This document shows positions 31,991 to 44,379 of a stretch of 64,000 nt of DNA, in pieces. The DNA is from Watersipora subatra (Eukaryota > Bryozoa > Gymnolaemata > Cheilostomatida > Watersiporidae), in NCBI RefSeq assembly GCF_963576615.1, contig NC_088717.1, positions 53,448,526-53,512,525 of the forward strand, in the 5' to 3' direction. The notes beneath the pieces are model-generated. The model did not search any database. It worked only from the letters and a program-made list of their open reading frames with translations, and was not told where the DNA came from. Position 1 is the stretch's first letter, and the number at the start of each line of letters is the position of its first letter. The translations under genes and the position numbers were made by a program.

Positions 31991-32094
31991 ACTATAGTAA
32001 GAGCTGTTTATGTCTGCCTGCTTGTCTGTTCATATGTTTGTATGTTTGTCTGTTTTTATGTTCATCTGTACATCTGTCCATCTGGAGCTGCTCT

Positions 32095-32280
32095 TAAAGC
32101 GTAAAAAAATAGTACACTGCATAGGATTCAAATTTGGATACTCAGTTTGATGAACCGATGCGCAAACCATTGTGCTATGCCTTGAAACTTTTTGGAAATG
32201 ATTGTACGCATACTTATTACAGATGATGAGCTTTTATTGCGCACAGGACTGTCAGGGTACTGGTGTTTATAAAAGGCATC
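32095..32280 (-). mobile_element. SINE (minus), second tandem copy
   Basis: Same organisation as 31745-31990: upstream block GACAGTCCTGTGCGCAATAA, then GCATAGCACAATGGTTTGCG and the B-box-like TTTGAATCCTATGC. Confidence 0.6.
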
Positions 32281-32289
32281 CATACATGT

Positions 32290-33400
32290 ACGTTACCACA
32301 TTGTATTTCAAGAACTAATCTGACTCAGATCCATTTCATTGGTCAATCTTAAGCAATCTTAGGTAACTTTTATTAATTGCATTTTTATATAGAAAATATA
32401 AAACATCTAATAAATTTGTTTTTAACAGAATGAACCTTGATCAGGTTAGACTTTCAGCTATTTCAGCAAATTTTTGTTGCATAATAGTATTGGATAATTT
32501 TTATATGTTCTGCATTTGAAAATGCAGAATAAGATAAGCTACTCTCATAATCAAGATAAATATACTGTACATGTACATGCCTACCTTTATTTGGTAGTCT
32601 ATGGGACTATCTTAGCTCTATGTCAAACAATAGAGCTAATATGTTGCTATGTTTGCGGCACATAGCAACCGTCCCTTAAAAGAAGTAAGCTGTTTTAACA
32701 TAGTCTTGTTTAGCTACTTAGTACCTTTTCGGTCTCCACGACCAGGTATGTTTATCATTGTAGATGTGGTCTATGTATCGTTATCATTTCGGTACTCTAT
32801 GACAATAGTTAATTCACTTTGAGAGTAGGCTAGGATTGAATTAAATAATCACAGAAAAAAATTTGATGTCCTAATAGATCATGGCCATAGAGTATTACTA
32901 ATAAAATGATTAGAGAGATAAACGGACTGCTGAGATAACCATAGTAAGTCAACAGAAAATGCAATTTAGCGTTTTTATTGTGAATTATATTATGATGGCT
33001 TTTAAATGTTTTTACTTTTTTCTACATGTATGTTTCTTTAGCCTGCTCTATCTAAATATATAATTACATCCACAATAAATTAAATAATATAAAATAAATT
33101 ATCAATAAATAATCAACAAATATGAGCTAATGTGTCAAGGCCATAACATGCATGATTAGTAAGTTATGCGCAGAAAATAAATTAAAAGTTGCTATTTATT
33201 CTAATAACGTATATCTAGATAGCCGCTATTAACAATATTTTTTGCAGCATATTTGACATGTTTTCTTAGAATTTCATTAGCTCAGTAGATTGTTGTATAT
33301 TTTGATAATAAACCTTTTTACAACTCTTTTTTACACTCAAAATAACCTAAACAACAAAAAACGAATGGTCTATCGTTATACTTTCATAGACAGCGTTTTT
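32290..33400. other. Intergenic, no gene recognised
   Basis: AT-rich DNA. Upstream exons of the 33.4-kb gene may lie here, but none could be identified. Confidence 0.35.
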
Positions 33401-33408
33401 CACCTCAG

Positions 33409-34200
33409 AACAGCAACAAGACTTTGTGTAAAACTCATAGTGCACAAGCTCATTACAGTCTAGCTTACTTATATGCTTTTAAGCAAATTCCACCTAAAAA
33501 ATTGTATTACGATGGAAGTACAGTAGATGAAAATTTACAGCAAATTAGAATAACGATTAGACAAGACAGACTAAAGAACAGAAAGGAACTGTCTAAATTA
33601 GAGATTTGGTAAGTGAATTCTTGTGAGCACGAGTCTAGGTAATAGTTGTCTGCAGCTCACATAAGATTGACCTTGTTTTATCTAGGTCATTCCTAAGCAG
33701 CCTGAGTTCACTCATGTAAATCTCTCGAGTTGAAAGTATCGTTGTGTTTTTGACATATTCCTACTCTTCTATTTATCATTTTCTTTCATTCTGCACATTC
33801 CTTGCTGACTGAATTGCCTAAATTACACCAATTTACAAGAATTATACCTCCCAGCATAAATGTTCTCAGTTGGCAACTTTCCAAATATGATAAGCACCTA
33901 CCGTCAAGTGTCAAACAGGCATTGAGCTTAATTTGCATATCGCATGCGATGAAAGATTTAGCAAGTAAGCTAGGCTCTACTTTTCTCTTTACAGCTGCTA
34001 GCTGCATATTTAAACTCTCGTTATGCATAAAATGCATTAGAAGTTTAGCGAATATCATTGAGAGATCAGCCATCTTTAGCAATAAGATATATAAGCAGTC
34101 TTCTCAGCTTAATTCAACTTTAAAGGTTGTCTTACAACAAAATTCACATTCCAGTTATTTGGTATCAGAAGATTCACCTTTTCGTTTTTTAGCTTTTTAA
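33409..34200 (+). CDS. Unrecognised gene fragment, two exons, 3' end read into a transposon
   Basis: Exon a is 33409-33608: acceptor TTTTTCACCTCAG, 200 nt open in one frame, and a perfect donor TG|GTAAGT (phase 2). It includes HSAQAHYSLAYLYAFKQIP (weakly like a Sel1/TPR helix) and DENLQQIRITIRQDRLKNRK. Exon b begins after CTCCCAG at 33855 (or TTCTCAG at 33870; both keep phase) and reads LSWQLSKYDKHLPSSVK, SLICISHAMKDLASKL and onward without a stop. At 34124 it enters the 189-bp TTAA element and ends at a TAA at 34198-34200. Either the element supplied a new C-terminus or it broke the gene. A GTAAGC at 33965 is an alternative donor. No start codon or upstream exon was found. No family was recognised. 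Confidence 0.4.
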
Positions 34201-34312
34201 GAGCTTGTAATTACATTACCACATATTTTGCACCTACAACACAACTGAGTAAGACATGGTGATTCTTTTGATACCAAATAACTGTAATGTGAATTTTGTT
34301 GCAAGTCAACCT
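34124..34312. mobile_element. TTAA-flanked foldback element, copy 3 (189-bp internal deletion)
   Basis: Only the two inverted arms remain (AGGTTGTCTTAC ... GTAAGACATGGTGA ... GCAAGTCAACCT), forming an almost full-length hairpin. TTAA flanks both sides (34120-34123 and 34313-34316), a clean 4-bp target duplication. Confidence 0.88.
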
Positions 34313-34409
34313 TTAAGCCAGTCTGTATTTGTCTTACTCTCAGACCAGCATTGCATGATACTGCACACTTCAATTTACAAGATTAGTAATTTTACTAGAT
34401 TCTGTTTTA

Positions 34410-34884
34410 AGGCTGGTTCACACTATATCGCCGCATTTTGGCGTCGGTGCCACAATAATTCAGTGATTGTCGATGATGACGATTTTCACACTATCACAAA
34501 CCCATTCGCGTTTGCATCAGTGACGTAGTATTCTCATTTTTCATTTTAAATTTTCCCACAAAAAACTTTTTGCTTTTGCGTGACTTAAATAAAATACTTG
34601 TCCCACAGCACCGGTCATAAATGGAAATAAATGAGTCACGCTAATGGTGACCACGAATCACCATCGCCAAAATGGTTGACATTTGAAAGGTGGTCGTTGA
34701 TGCTCGGCAAAATATCGGTCAAATTTGACAGCTGCAAACTTTCTCGGCGCGCCCGAATTGCTTGATTTTTGCTTGCATTGGCATGCATGTATTGTCCGAT
34801 GCCATTGGTTTGCGGTTCACATAATCGACTATGAACGTCGAAAGGAAAACGCTGACACACAGCAGATATAGTGTGAACCGGCCT
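34410..34884. mobile_element. Harbinger-like MITE (475 bp)
   Basis: The terminal inverted repeats are AGGCTGGTTCACACTATATC and GATATAGTGTGAACCGGCCT. The flanking 3-bp TTA duplication (34407-34409 and 34885-34887) fits PIF/Harbinger insertion. The interior is non-coding and somewhat GC-richer than its surroundings. It lies 93 bp from the 189-bp TTAA element. Confidence 0.8.
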
Positions 34885-34889
34885 TTAGC

Positions 34890-36010
34890 TTCGCGAACTA
34901 CTCATGGCTTTTGTAAATTATAAATTTGCAGCACTTTGGAAAACTTCATGTTGTTATCTATCAAATCTGCTCACTCTTCTGTCAATACACCAGCAAACTT
35001 AAATTACAATAATGTTCTACTTCATGGTTCATAATATATATGAAATCAAAATATTTTCATAATGATCTTCATAATATATATGAGTTCAAAAAGAATTTCA
35101 GGTTTTATGACATGAAGCATTTTCTCTGCAACAACATGGATTACATGTGCTACAATATAAAAGCCTATAATTTAAAAAAAAGACACATATGATCTTCTTA
35201 TAAAGTCTTACAAAAATAAAAACTTTGCTTAATCAAATGGCAACTTGCCAAGATACCAACATATTCTCTTAGGAGACAAACCCGATGGCTGAACTTAGCT
35301 AAGCTGACCAGAAGCAATTACGGAGTTATACTCTGTTTAAATCACACTGTTGACTTTGCTTACTCTGTGTGGAGAAATACATACTATGCAGTGTGATAAA
35401 ATAAAATATCAAAAATGTTTTACATCGGTAATAGAACTTTCTGCTTATCTTGGTGAAATGAAAGCTCAGCGAGCATTAGTAAACTTTATCAACTCTTTGG
35501 TTTCAGCACTTAATAGCAAATCCTGAGTATGGTGTTTGGTTGTAAACCTTTAAGATAACCTTCAAGATCATAGATTAGCAGTTCAATCATTTACCTTATC
35601 ATTCTGCTTTGGTTGGAGTTTAAAATTAAAAAAATCGCTGAAATGGTAGTAAAGTTTTTAAATATTACTGCTGCGATTTGTTTTGGAAACAGCTGAGTTT
35701 GAATGTATTAAAATCTTACAAAGTTCTGTGAAACCAGATGAATATTTGTGAGATGCTGACACATTAAGTGTAAAGGTAGGATGATATAAAACTGTAATGT
35801 ACTAGACGCATAAACATTAACATAGACTGAACACCTGTCTATTTTACACCCTCATATTTAAGGCAATTCTAATACTGTCATAGCATGAGTTTTTCTATGT
35901 CTAGCTCATAAAATGTTAAAATTGTTGAATTCATGCTGCTGTTATTGTCCTGATTTTGATATGATTCATTTTGGAAAAAAACTACATAATTAGAATTTTT
36001 CATAAAGTAG
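34890..36010. other. Intergenic, no gene recognised
   Basis: AT-rich DNA with a short direct repeat of CATAATATATATGA near 35030-35080. Confidence 0.4.
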
Positions 36011-36014
36011 TTTA

Positions 36015-37455
36015 AATTAGTTTAAGGTTTATAAGTCAAGTATCTGATAATATTACCTTTCAAAGTTTATATTATAAGTAATTATATGATTATACAGTGC
36101 ACCCTCGAGATACGATTACCATGATATCTGATTTTTTCTTTTACGAAGTGGAATATGATAATATTTTCACCTCACCATACAAATCCTTTTTCACCATACG
36201 AATTCAACAAAGTTTTTGCTTAAATTGAAATGTTGCAGCTGGTGTGCTTATTACGCACATCAAAATAACAAAGACACCAAAATTTTGTTCGCCGAAAGTA
36301 TTTTCACACGCCTAAAAGAAACACAATAACCGATCTTTCTAAATTCAGCAATTCTCGTATGTAAAACGGTAAAATTTTTCTGTAAAACCAGAAGCAAAGT
36401 TGGAGTTGCAATCTCTTCAAACAAAAGGTGAGCGGGCAGACAAATTATCTTAACCTGCTAACAAAAATCAACATCATTACAAAAACAGCATCATTTGGGC
36501 TTTCTTGCCAAATTAGGTTGAAGAAAGTTTTAAACAGGCCCGCTATAAATTATTGTGAAGGTGAAGACTGAAACTAATAAGTGATAAAATTTTAATGATA
36601 AAAAGTTGAAATTCCGTTAAATAGTTTAAAATGCATACTAAAGTTTAGCTTTAAGGTTTTGTTTAGTAAGCTTAACTTATTTGAGATGGATTAAATGTTT
36701 ATGTTATATGTACGTATGTCTTGAAGGTAAGGACTCTCTACGTTACATTATAATGTTACATTTTATAGCAGATCATAACCACTAAATACACTAAATACAA
36801 TAAAGTTGCTGTAGGTAACTATAATTACTAAGGGTAACATGGCATTTTGTTACTAATTTTTAATATGTACCACACTTATATAAAATGTAGACAATTTTTA
36901 CCAGGGAGGTTTGCATTATATAATTACAATGGTTTCTATACTCCTACATACTATTTTTCACCATACAATGCCAATTTTTGAACAAATCAGAATCGTATCG
37001 TGAGGGTGCAATGTACTTTCCTTTAAGGCTCATAAGCCAAGTATCTGATATTATTACTCTTCAAGGTTTATATTACGAGTGATTATCTGATCATACTACC
37101 TCATAAGGTTCGTATGCCAAATGTCTGATAATACTACCCTTTAAGGTTCATGGGTCAAATTTCTGATAATACTACCCTTTAAGGTTCATAGGTCAAATGT
37201 CTGATAATACTACCCTTCAAGGTTCAAAGGTCAAATGTCTGATAATACTACCCTTTAAGGTTCATAGGTCAAATGTCTAATAATACTACCCTTTAAGGTT
37301 CATATGTCAAATGTCTGATAATACTACCCTTTAAGGTTCATAGATCAAATGTTTAATAATACTACCTTTTAAGGTTCATAGGTCAAATGTATGATAATAC
37401 TACCCTTTAAGGTTCATAAGTCAAAAGTCTGAAACTACTAACTTTTAAGGTTCAA
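36015..37455. repeat. 38-bp minisatellite, split by a transposon
   Basis: Units such as ATAATACTACCCTTTAAGGT plus TCATAGGTCAAATGTCTG (38 bp) run from 37014 to about 37455 (10-11 copies). Degenerate units (TCAAGTATCTGATAATATTA) are also present at 36015-36094. The 919-bp mariner-like element sits between the two parts. Confidence 0.9.
36095..37013. mobile_element. Mariner-like MITE (919 bp)
   Basis: The left end CAGTGCACCCTCGAGATACG and the right end CGTATCGTGAGGGTGCAATG are inverted repeats. A TA dinucleotide flanks each side (36093-36094 and 37014-37015), fitting Tc1/mariner insertion. The interior contains the dispersed block also found in the 10.4-kb palindrome. No transposase frame survives. 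Confidence 0.75.
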
Positions 37456-37459
37456 AGAA

Positions 37460-39210
37460 TGATGTCTAATTTTTATAACTGTATAGCTGTCAGATATGTT
37501 TGGAGTTGTCCTTCCTTTTGCTAAAGCTACCGGCAAAGGGGAATTAAAACACAATATTATGTTAAAAAGTTCTTCGCATGTAAGCCAAGGAATTTTTGAC
37601 ACCTGTATTTACCTTGCTGCAAGAAACTAACAACTTAAAAATTTGATTCTATTTTGCTAACTACAGTAAATTTTAAAAATTTCTTCAAATACTATTTTTG
37701 CTTTGTGCATTTAATATAAATTTCTACGGTTCTTTGCAGCTAGATGAAAGAGCCCTGTATCAAATATACCTTCTTTGCAAACACCAACAGATGAGAACAA
37801 CTTTGCATTCATGGTACGTATAAAAATCAAAGACCATAGATATTGCTGTCTATCTTATACAAACCCTTAAACCCTCTACTGTTCCCCGGAAGTGCTGGGT
37901 TTCCGGCAATTGTTTTTTATACACTAGCCACTATATACTTTAGGCATCATTGTAGAAATCATGTGGTGTGACAACTTTATTTTTTAATCTTTATGGAAAA
38001 TTTCGAAAAACTGCTTGTTACAACAAATTCTCACATTATTACATAATCTTAAATTCTTTATTACTTCACTAAACCAACATTCTTGGGAAATTTGACAAGC
38101 TCACAACTATGTTACTAGCAAAAAAATAGTTTTTATCAGAAATATAATTTTTAGACAAACTAAAGCATTGACCAAAAATAATTCTTGTGATTCTAAAATA
38201 CACAAAATACCCCGCTCATTCGGTGTATTAGCTGTAACGAGTTTAGCAGAAATTTCCCAATGAGCCCAACCACACACGAAAATTACCTGCTTTTTTAATA
38301 TGACGATTTTATTGTGGATATCAATGAACAAATCTATTTAATTTCGCGTTTTCGCTCGTTTGTTATGATAGTTTAGTTTTGCTCATGAAATTTTCGCGTG
38401 AGGATGACTCCGCAAAAATGCGAAAGTTAGATGACGTGAATACTTAAGTGTCCTAGGGTACTCCTGTATTATTTGGTATTGTAGTATATTTTTTCATCTT
38501 TTTACTTATAAGTGTATCAGTAAAGCAGCTCTACCGTATGTGATGTATCGTATTCCTGTATGTACTCCACAGTTCTCAAATATGTACATACATTAGCCAC
38601 TGTTAATAATAGCATACACCAACGTGGATTACTTTCATACACAGACATATAGCATTTGTTACACTCTATGTCATACAGACAGAACTCTTATAGTATTAAA
38701 ATAGTCATAGACTGACTGAAGAAGGTTTGAGTAGGTTTTCTCTGCAAAATGAATTTCAATCAGATGCAAAAATGTGCTTATCAACTTTCATCTCATTAAA
38801 AACGTAATATCACTTTTAGCTTTTTCTTGCAGCCATTTTGGTTAAATCTATATGATTTTGCTGAAATAACTGGGGGTTTCAGTATAAAATGGATTGTATT
38901 TTAGCTTTCTTCGTGTAAACTTGGAAAAAATCAAAAGTCAGAGCTCAGTTTTTATTAGTTTGTCAAGGCTAAAAACTAGTAATACAGCCGCAAGTTTTGA
39001 CATGTCATTCTGTTGGCTCATGTGAAGTCATGTAAAAGGGAATACCAGTTACAACCATGCAAATCTTTCTATAAAAATATTTTGGTGCCGACCTACATTA
39101 GTTGATCCAGGTAGTATGAGTAGTTATAGAGACCCATTACTCTTTAGTTTATTTTACTGGTCTAAGATCATATTTGGGCTGCAGTGGTCTACTTCTTGTT
39201 TTAAGTAAAC
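37460..39210. other. Intergenic, no gene recognised
   Basis: AT-rich DNA. Around 38340-38450 a patch with TTTCGCG and GCGAAA motifs may be another old DNA element, but no clean termini were found. Confidence 0.35.
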
Positions 39211-39214
39211 TAGT

Positions 39215-39515
39215 ACTTTCACAGTCTAGTATGCCATGAGAGATCTTCTGGTGTGCTGGTAAAGTACAAATAATAAGTATGTGTGAAACTATTTTGAAAG
39301 GTTGAAAGATGGTTGATTGATTACATTTGCTTTTAGTTAGTGAGGTTTTAGTGGACAAAAAGTCATAGACATGAAAGGTCAATGATTGATGCAGCGGTTA
39401 GTGTGGTGTACTGCTTAGATAATGGCCATTAGTTAAAATCAAATACAACACATTTTTGCTTATCTTTAACCCTAGCCTCATACAGACACTACTTTTGGTA
39501 TAACCATGTCTGTCG
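39215..39515 (+). mobile_element. SINE (plus) with upstream conserved block
   Basis: It begins with the upstream block (GTCTAGTATGCCATGAGAGA), then AATAATAAGTATGTG, a degraded tRNA-like region (GCAGCGGTTAGTGTGGTG ... GTTAAAATCAAATAC), and a tail CCATGTCTGTCGAAAG. It has the same order as 31745-31990 on the other strand. Confidence 0.6.
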
Positions 39516-39519
39516 AAAG

Positions 39520-41395
39520 TTTGTAGTAACAATTATTTTAAACCGCTTAATCACCTCTATTAATATATCGGCCTCAGCTGTTGGAATTTATACATGGATG
39601 TAATAATAAGCACAACCTTAAGTATCAGAATCTGGTAAGATTTGTTTTCTCATCATGATTAGTGATGAATTACTTCTAGCTTTCAAACAGAGGAGTTTGT
39701 CTCCCTTTTTAAACACCATCTAATCCCATCCAAGATTACCTCATGCTAACTTCGCACTTACAACCTTTCTAAAAGAGGTATCTAAAATGAGCTATATTAA
39801 TTAATCCTTGAAGTATGTCAAATATTTGCAGAGATTAAGTTTCTCATCTTGCTAACCACTTATCTTTTTACAAATAACTCGCTGTTTAGCTGAAAAAAAT
39901 GTGTTTATCGCTATTGTTCGCACAAGTCTCTTTTTACAAAATATAATTAAGTTTTTGTACAAAACTATTAATAAACCTTTCACTTACTGAAAAAAACAAA
40001 AGATGCAAAAAATTGCAGCTTTATAGAGCTTTTTTGTCTAAAACTATGGCCATAGTCTGAATAATCTAAAATAAGTTTAAATAAGTTAAAATGAGATCTT
40101 CATCTGGTTTATGCCACTTTGTTTGCCCAAAAGCACCACTTTATTCAACTTGAAAATTAATTAGAATATTTAGTCTTAAAACTTTAGTATTTTTTGATAG
40201 TTCATAGTTCTGCCACATTAAAATTAACGTATTGTCTTCTCACCAAAGGGAATTATTAAACATGGCTGATAAGAGTAATGGCCACCATATTGGTACTACG
40301 ACTTATCACACCGCTTTCGGTTTTTGAAAAACTTTATCAAACAGTCTTTGCAAAAAACCGACAAACTTGTGAATAATTTGAAACAGGCTTAAGTTCTTCT
40401 TCAAAGCATGTCGTAAGCATTTTGCCATTAATTCCTTGAAATATTTTCATGTTTTCTTTACCAATTTCAATAATGAAATGGTAAACATATTTGTATCATT
40501 AATGTTCCTATTTATATCATTACTGTTTTATTCATATCATTCTCATGATTAGTTCCTGCATGAACCAGATGTTATTACTTTGGTACAGATAATTACTTCG
40601 TGACAGCATTCTGCTGTGGGCGTGTGAAGGCCACAGTGGTGAAGGCTGGTGGAAAAAGGGAGGTTGGTGTGCCGTCGTAGCAGCTTGGTGCAGAGAAGCA
40701 ACACCTTTGTCTTGCTGACATCAACAAAAGTTCGTGAGTACATATATATCTTTGGCAAAAAATTCCATTTGCCACAGTTTATAAGGAGTGTTACGAAAAC
40801 ACATTAGCATTGAAAATATGTACATGTATGTTTCACTTAGCAATGGTTAAAAGAATTTTAACGATTGTTTCAAATTAGAATAATTATATTAAAGTTGTAT
40901 ATTTAAACTCATGGTAAACCTCTGTCAAAATTAGATTTCTAAACCGCTGAGCAGGAAAACGCAAATTGTAAAATTGTATGGAATGCTTTGCATGATTTCT
41001 GAAGTATATTTGCAGTTTTTTCCAATATTTGTTTATGCTTTCAATCAGCTAGTATAAGTATATATGCATATTCAGTTTCATACAATATATTTATGAATTC
41101 CGTTTGTAGAATTGTTTTTGCCAAGTACAACCATGTTATTAAACTTGAATCTGTAGCTGAACCTGTAAACTCAGAAACATTATATTTGAAAAGGCATACA
41201 TGCCTCTAGTAAAAACAATGTCGAATATTTACAAAAAAGATAAAGTGATTTGTTGTACAAACATAAAGTGATCTGTTGTATGAGAACTCAGGTAATCATA
41301 GCGTATTATAGCAGAGTCACAATATTGAAGTATATGGTGACCCATCATAATCAGAGTTCTAAAAATCTCACTCAACTTTATTAAAAATTCTTAGT
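39520..41395. other. Intergenic, no gene recognised
   Basis: AT-rich DNA. A GC-richer patch at 40590-40740 has overlapping minus-strand frames, but no domain or splice support was seen. Confidence 0.35.
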
Positions 41396-41404
41396 TTTAT
41401 ATAT

Positions 41405-42015
41405 TTATATCTTCTGTACATTTTGTATATTCTGTGTAGTATCATCTGTATATAGGCATAATTGTATACTTTGTATAGTATCTTCTGTATATACTAGTAT
41501 GTTCTCTTTTGTCTCTTCTGTATATACTAGTATACTCTGTATAGTATTTTCTGTATATAATAGTATGTTCTGTGTAGTATCTTCTGTATATAGGCATACT
41601 TGTATACTTTGTATAATATTTTCTGTATATATGAGCATATTCTCTATAGTATCTTTTGTATATACTAGTATACTCTGTATAGTATTTTCTGTATATACTA
41701 GTATATTCTGTGTAGTATCTTCTGTATGTACTAACTCATTCTGTATGGTACCTTCTGTATATACTGGTATGTTCTTTGTAGTATCTTCTGTATATACTTG
41801 TATACTTTGTATAATATCTTCTGTATATACTATCATATTCTCTTTTGTCTTTTCTGTATATACTCGTATATTATGTAAAGTACCTTCTGCATAAAGCAGT
41901 ATATTGTGTATAATATCTTCTGTATATACTATTATGTTCTGCATAGTATCTTCTGAATATACTAGTATTTTTTGTATAATATCTTTTTGTATACTAGTAT
42001 ATTCTGTATGTTATT
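41405..42015. repeat. 33-bp minisatellite, open on both strands
   Basis: About 18 units of roughly 33 bp (consensus TAGTATCTTCTGTATATACT then AGTATATTCTGTG). Because 33 is a multiple of three, long frames appear on both strands (VYTEDTIQNIL on minus, SVYTSIFCIV on plus). These are repeat artefacts. Confidence 0.92.
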
Positions 42016-42189
42016 TATATATTCTGCATATGAAACTGGTAAGGCCTTTTGTCATATACATCTTTACCGAACAGACAACTTCTGATTTTATTTCTCATAA
42101 AATGGATATATCTAGCAACTCTATTAGTTTCTAGCTTTTGCTAAAACTAAACCTTTTTAATAGAAAACTTGTGATACAGCTGTTAAATT

Positions 42190-43990
42190 CTTCTGCATTA
42201 CTTTGTTAGTACAGCTGCACACTTTACTAGGGCAAATCCACCCTGCTACATCTTGAACATCCATGCTCATCTCTTCCAGCCATTCGCTTTGATGAAGTTA
42301 AAATAATTTTTAACTATTTTTATTTGTAACATTTGTAACCCGCAATAAAGCTTTGCAAAAAATTATATGTTCTCTATATATGTTTTAAAATCGGCAAAAA
42401 TCTTTTTAATTTTCTGCAGTTTTGTTCTCACGCATGTCTAACAAATATGCTAGGAGACAATTTACATGGATGTAATATTGCTCCTAGACTACACTTGCTT
42501 TAAAGGTTGACTTGCAACAAAATTCACATTACAGTTATTTGGTATCAAAAGATTCACCATGTCATACTCTGCTGTGTTGTAGGTGCCAAATATGTAGAAA
42601 TGTGATTACAAGCTCTTAAAAGCTAAAAAACAAAAAGCCACCGTAGATGGGAATCTGTTTATTTCTCTGACGTAGTCATTACAGTTTAGTTATTGTCTTG
42701 TCACCTGATGTTCTCACGTGAATTGAAAGGCCAATAAAAAACTCAATATAAAACTTATTGTAGCACTATTTTATGACAAACACTTCGGGTTTTACCGAAG
42801 ACCCGTATCAAATATAGATGCTCGCTACTTTACAATTTTGTTTCGGCTTGACCAAATCGTCAAGTCGTAATCTGATCATGTGACCCTATACTTCACAAAC
42901 AATTTTTGAAGCACTTTTCAATTATCACAAATGACCAACAGGCTCGTCATGATTATCAGACAATGATATGTGCTTCTTGGAGGTAAAGTTAACAAATTAA
43001 ACGAAATTTTACGGTAAGTTATGAGATATCACTGCTAAAAGTGATAGCATTACAATGACGATAAAATAAACGCGTAAGAACAACAGACATGGTTTTATTG
43101 AATGCGTGAAATATGTTTGTGAAAATATTTTGACGAATAAGCTGCCATGAAAGTATAAACAGAAACCATCTTCCACAACTACGTCACATTTGAGCCGTTT
43201 TGAAAAGTGAATCCAAACTACGGCGGTCCCGTGTGGCTGCGATTAACTGTTCGTTTTTTAGCTTTTAAAAGCTTGTAATCACATTCCCACATATTTTGCA
43301 CCTACAACACAACAGAGTAAGACATGGTGAATCTCTTGATATCAAAAAACTGTAATGTGAGTTTTGTTGCAAGTCAACCTTTAACAATTATGGCTTTATT
43401 TGTTTATGCTTTTTTATTATCTCATGTGGGTTTTCAGCAAAAAAGCTGAACAGGTCGCGTAAATACATATTTAATTTGCTTGGCAAGAATATTTCTTTAG
43501 ATCAGCATTTTATAACATAAATTTAATATATGGTACAGAAGGGAGTAACATCTGGTAACTGTTACTGCAGCCAATAATCTTGCCAAAAAATAATCTGTTT
43601 ACATGTTTTAACCAAATTTGATGGAATTTATTTTGGTCATAAAAGCAAAGGTGCATAAAAAATCCAGGATCTTAATTACTGGTGGCAAAGATTAGGTTAA
43701 AGAAAGTGGTTAGGTTTCCATGACAACATGGAGTGTGAAATATTAGGTATGAAATATGCACATATATCAAATTCTTCTTGCTTTAGAAGCTGAGGCTATC
43801 TACTTTTAATAAGTTGGAGGCACAAGATCTAAAATGGACTAACACTTTCATGTTATGAATTGGCTAAAAACAACTGCAACCATTGTAGTTCTGCAACAGT
43901 GTTGATAATTAGCAATAATGTTATTTATAAAACAAGTGATATTTATTATACAGTTATTGATTACTGTACCAGTACTATATGAAATACACA
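42190..43990. repeat. Segmental repeat, copy A (with TTAA element inside)
   Basis: Blocks such as GAGACAATTTACATGGATGT, CTCCTAGACTACACTTGCTT and GTGGGTTTTCAGCAAAAAAG recur in order in copy B (44380-45870). A partial copy (C) lies at 50270-50935. Copy A is interrupted exactly between CTTGCTT and the following block by the TTAA element. Confidence 0.8.
42504..43380. mobile_element. TTAA-flanked foldback DNA element, copy 2 (877 bp)
   Basis: It has the same ends as copy 1 (AGGTTGACTTGC ... GCAAGTCAACCT), with TTAA on both sides (42500-42503 and 43381-43384). It aligns to copy 1 along its length, including the shared interior TCACGTGAATTGAAAGGCCA. No transposase frame is present. Confidence 0.9.
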
Positions 43991-44315
43991 AGCAGTATTT
44001 GTTGTACAGTTGATAATTACTATACTAGCATTATATGGAATACACAGCAATATTTGTTGTACAGTTGATAATTACTATACTAGCATTATATGAAATACAC
44101 AAGCAGTCTTTGTTGTACAGTTGATAATTACTATACCAGCACTATATAAAATACACAGGCAATATTTGTTGTACAGTTGATAATTACTATACTAGCACTA
44201 TATGAAATACACAAGCAATATTTGTTGTACCTAATTGTAGTTGTACCTAATTGTAGTGATGTATTTGTTGTACAGTTAATAATTACTATCCTAGCACTAT
44301 ATGAAATACACAAGT
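43945..44315. repeat. ~56-bp minisatellite
   Basis: Six to seven units of ACAGTTGATAATTACTATAC, then TAGCATTATATGAAATACAC and AAGCAGTATTTGTTGT. It lies between segmental copies A and B; a single degenerate unit also ends copy C near 50880-50930. Confidence 0.9.
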
Positions 44316-44379
44316 TATAATCATTTTAACTTTTTTATGTTGTACGAACCACAACTTCTCATCAACTCTTTACATTATG

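Noticed and set aside
40549..40775. Overlapping minus-strand frames (e.g. SKTKVLLLCTKL) resembling a retroelement
   Set aside because: The resemblance to an RT segment is too short and the neighbouring motifs are absent.
41405..41944. 179-codon minus-strand frame (VYTEDT repeats) and plus-strand counterpart
   Set aside because: Both strands are open only because the 33-bp repeat unit is a multiple of three; there is no start context, splice site or homolog.
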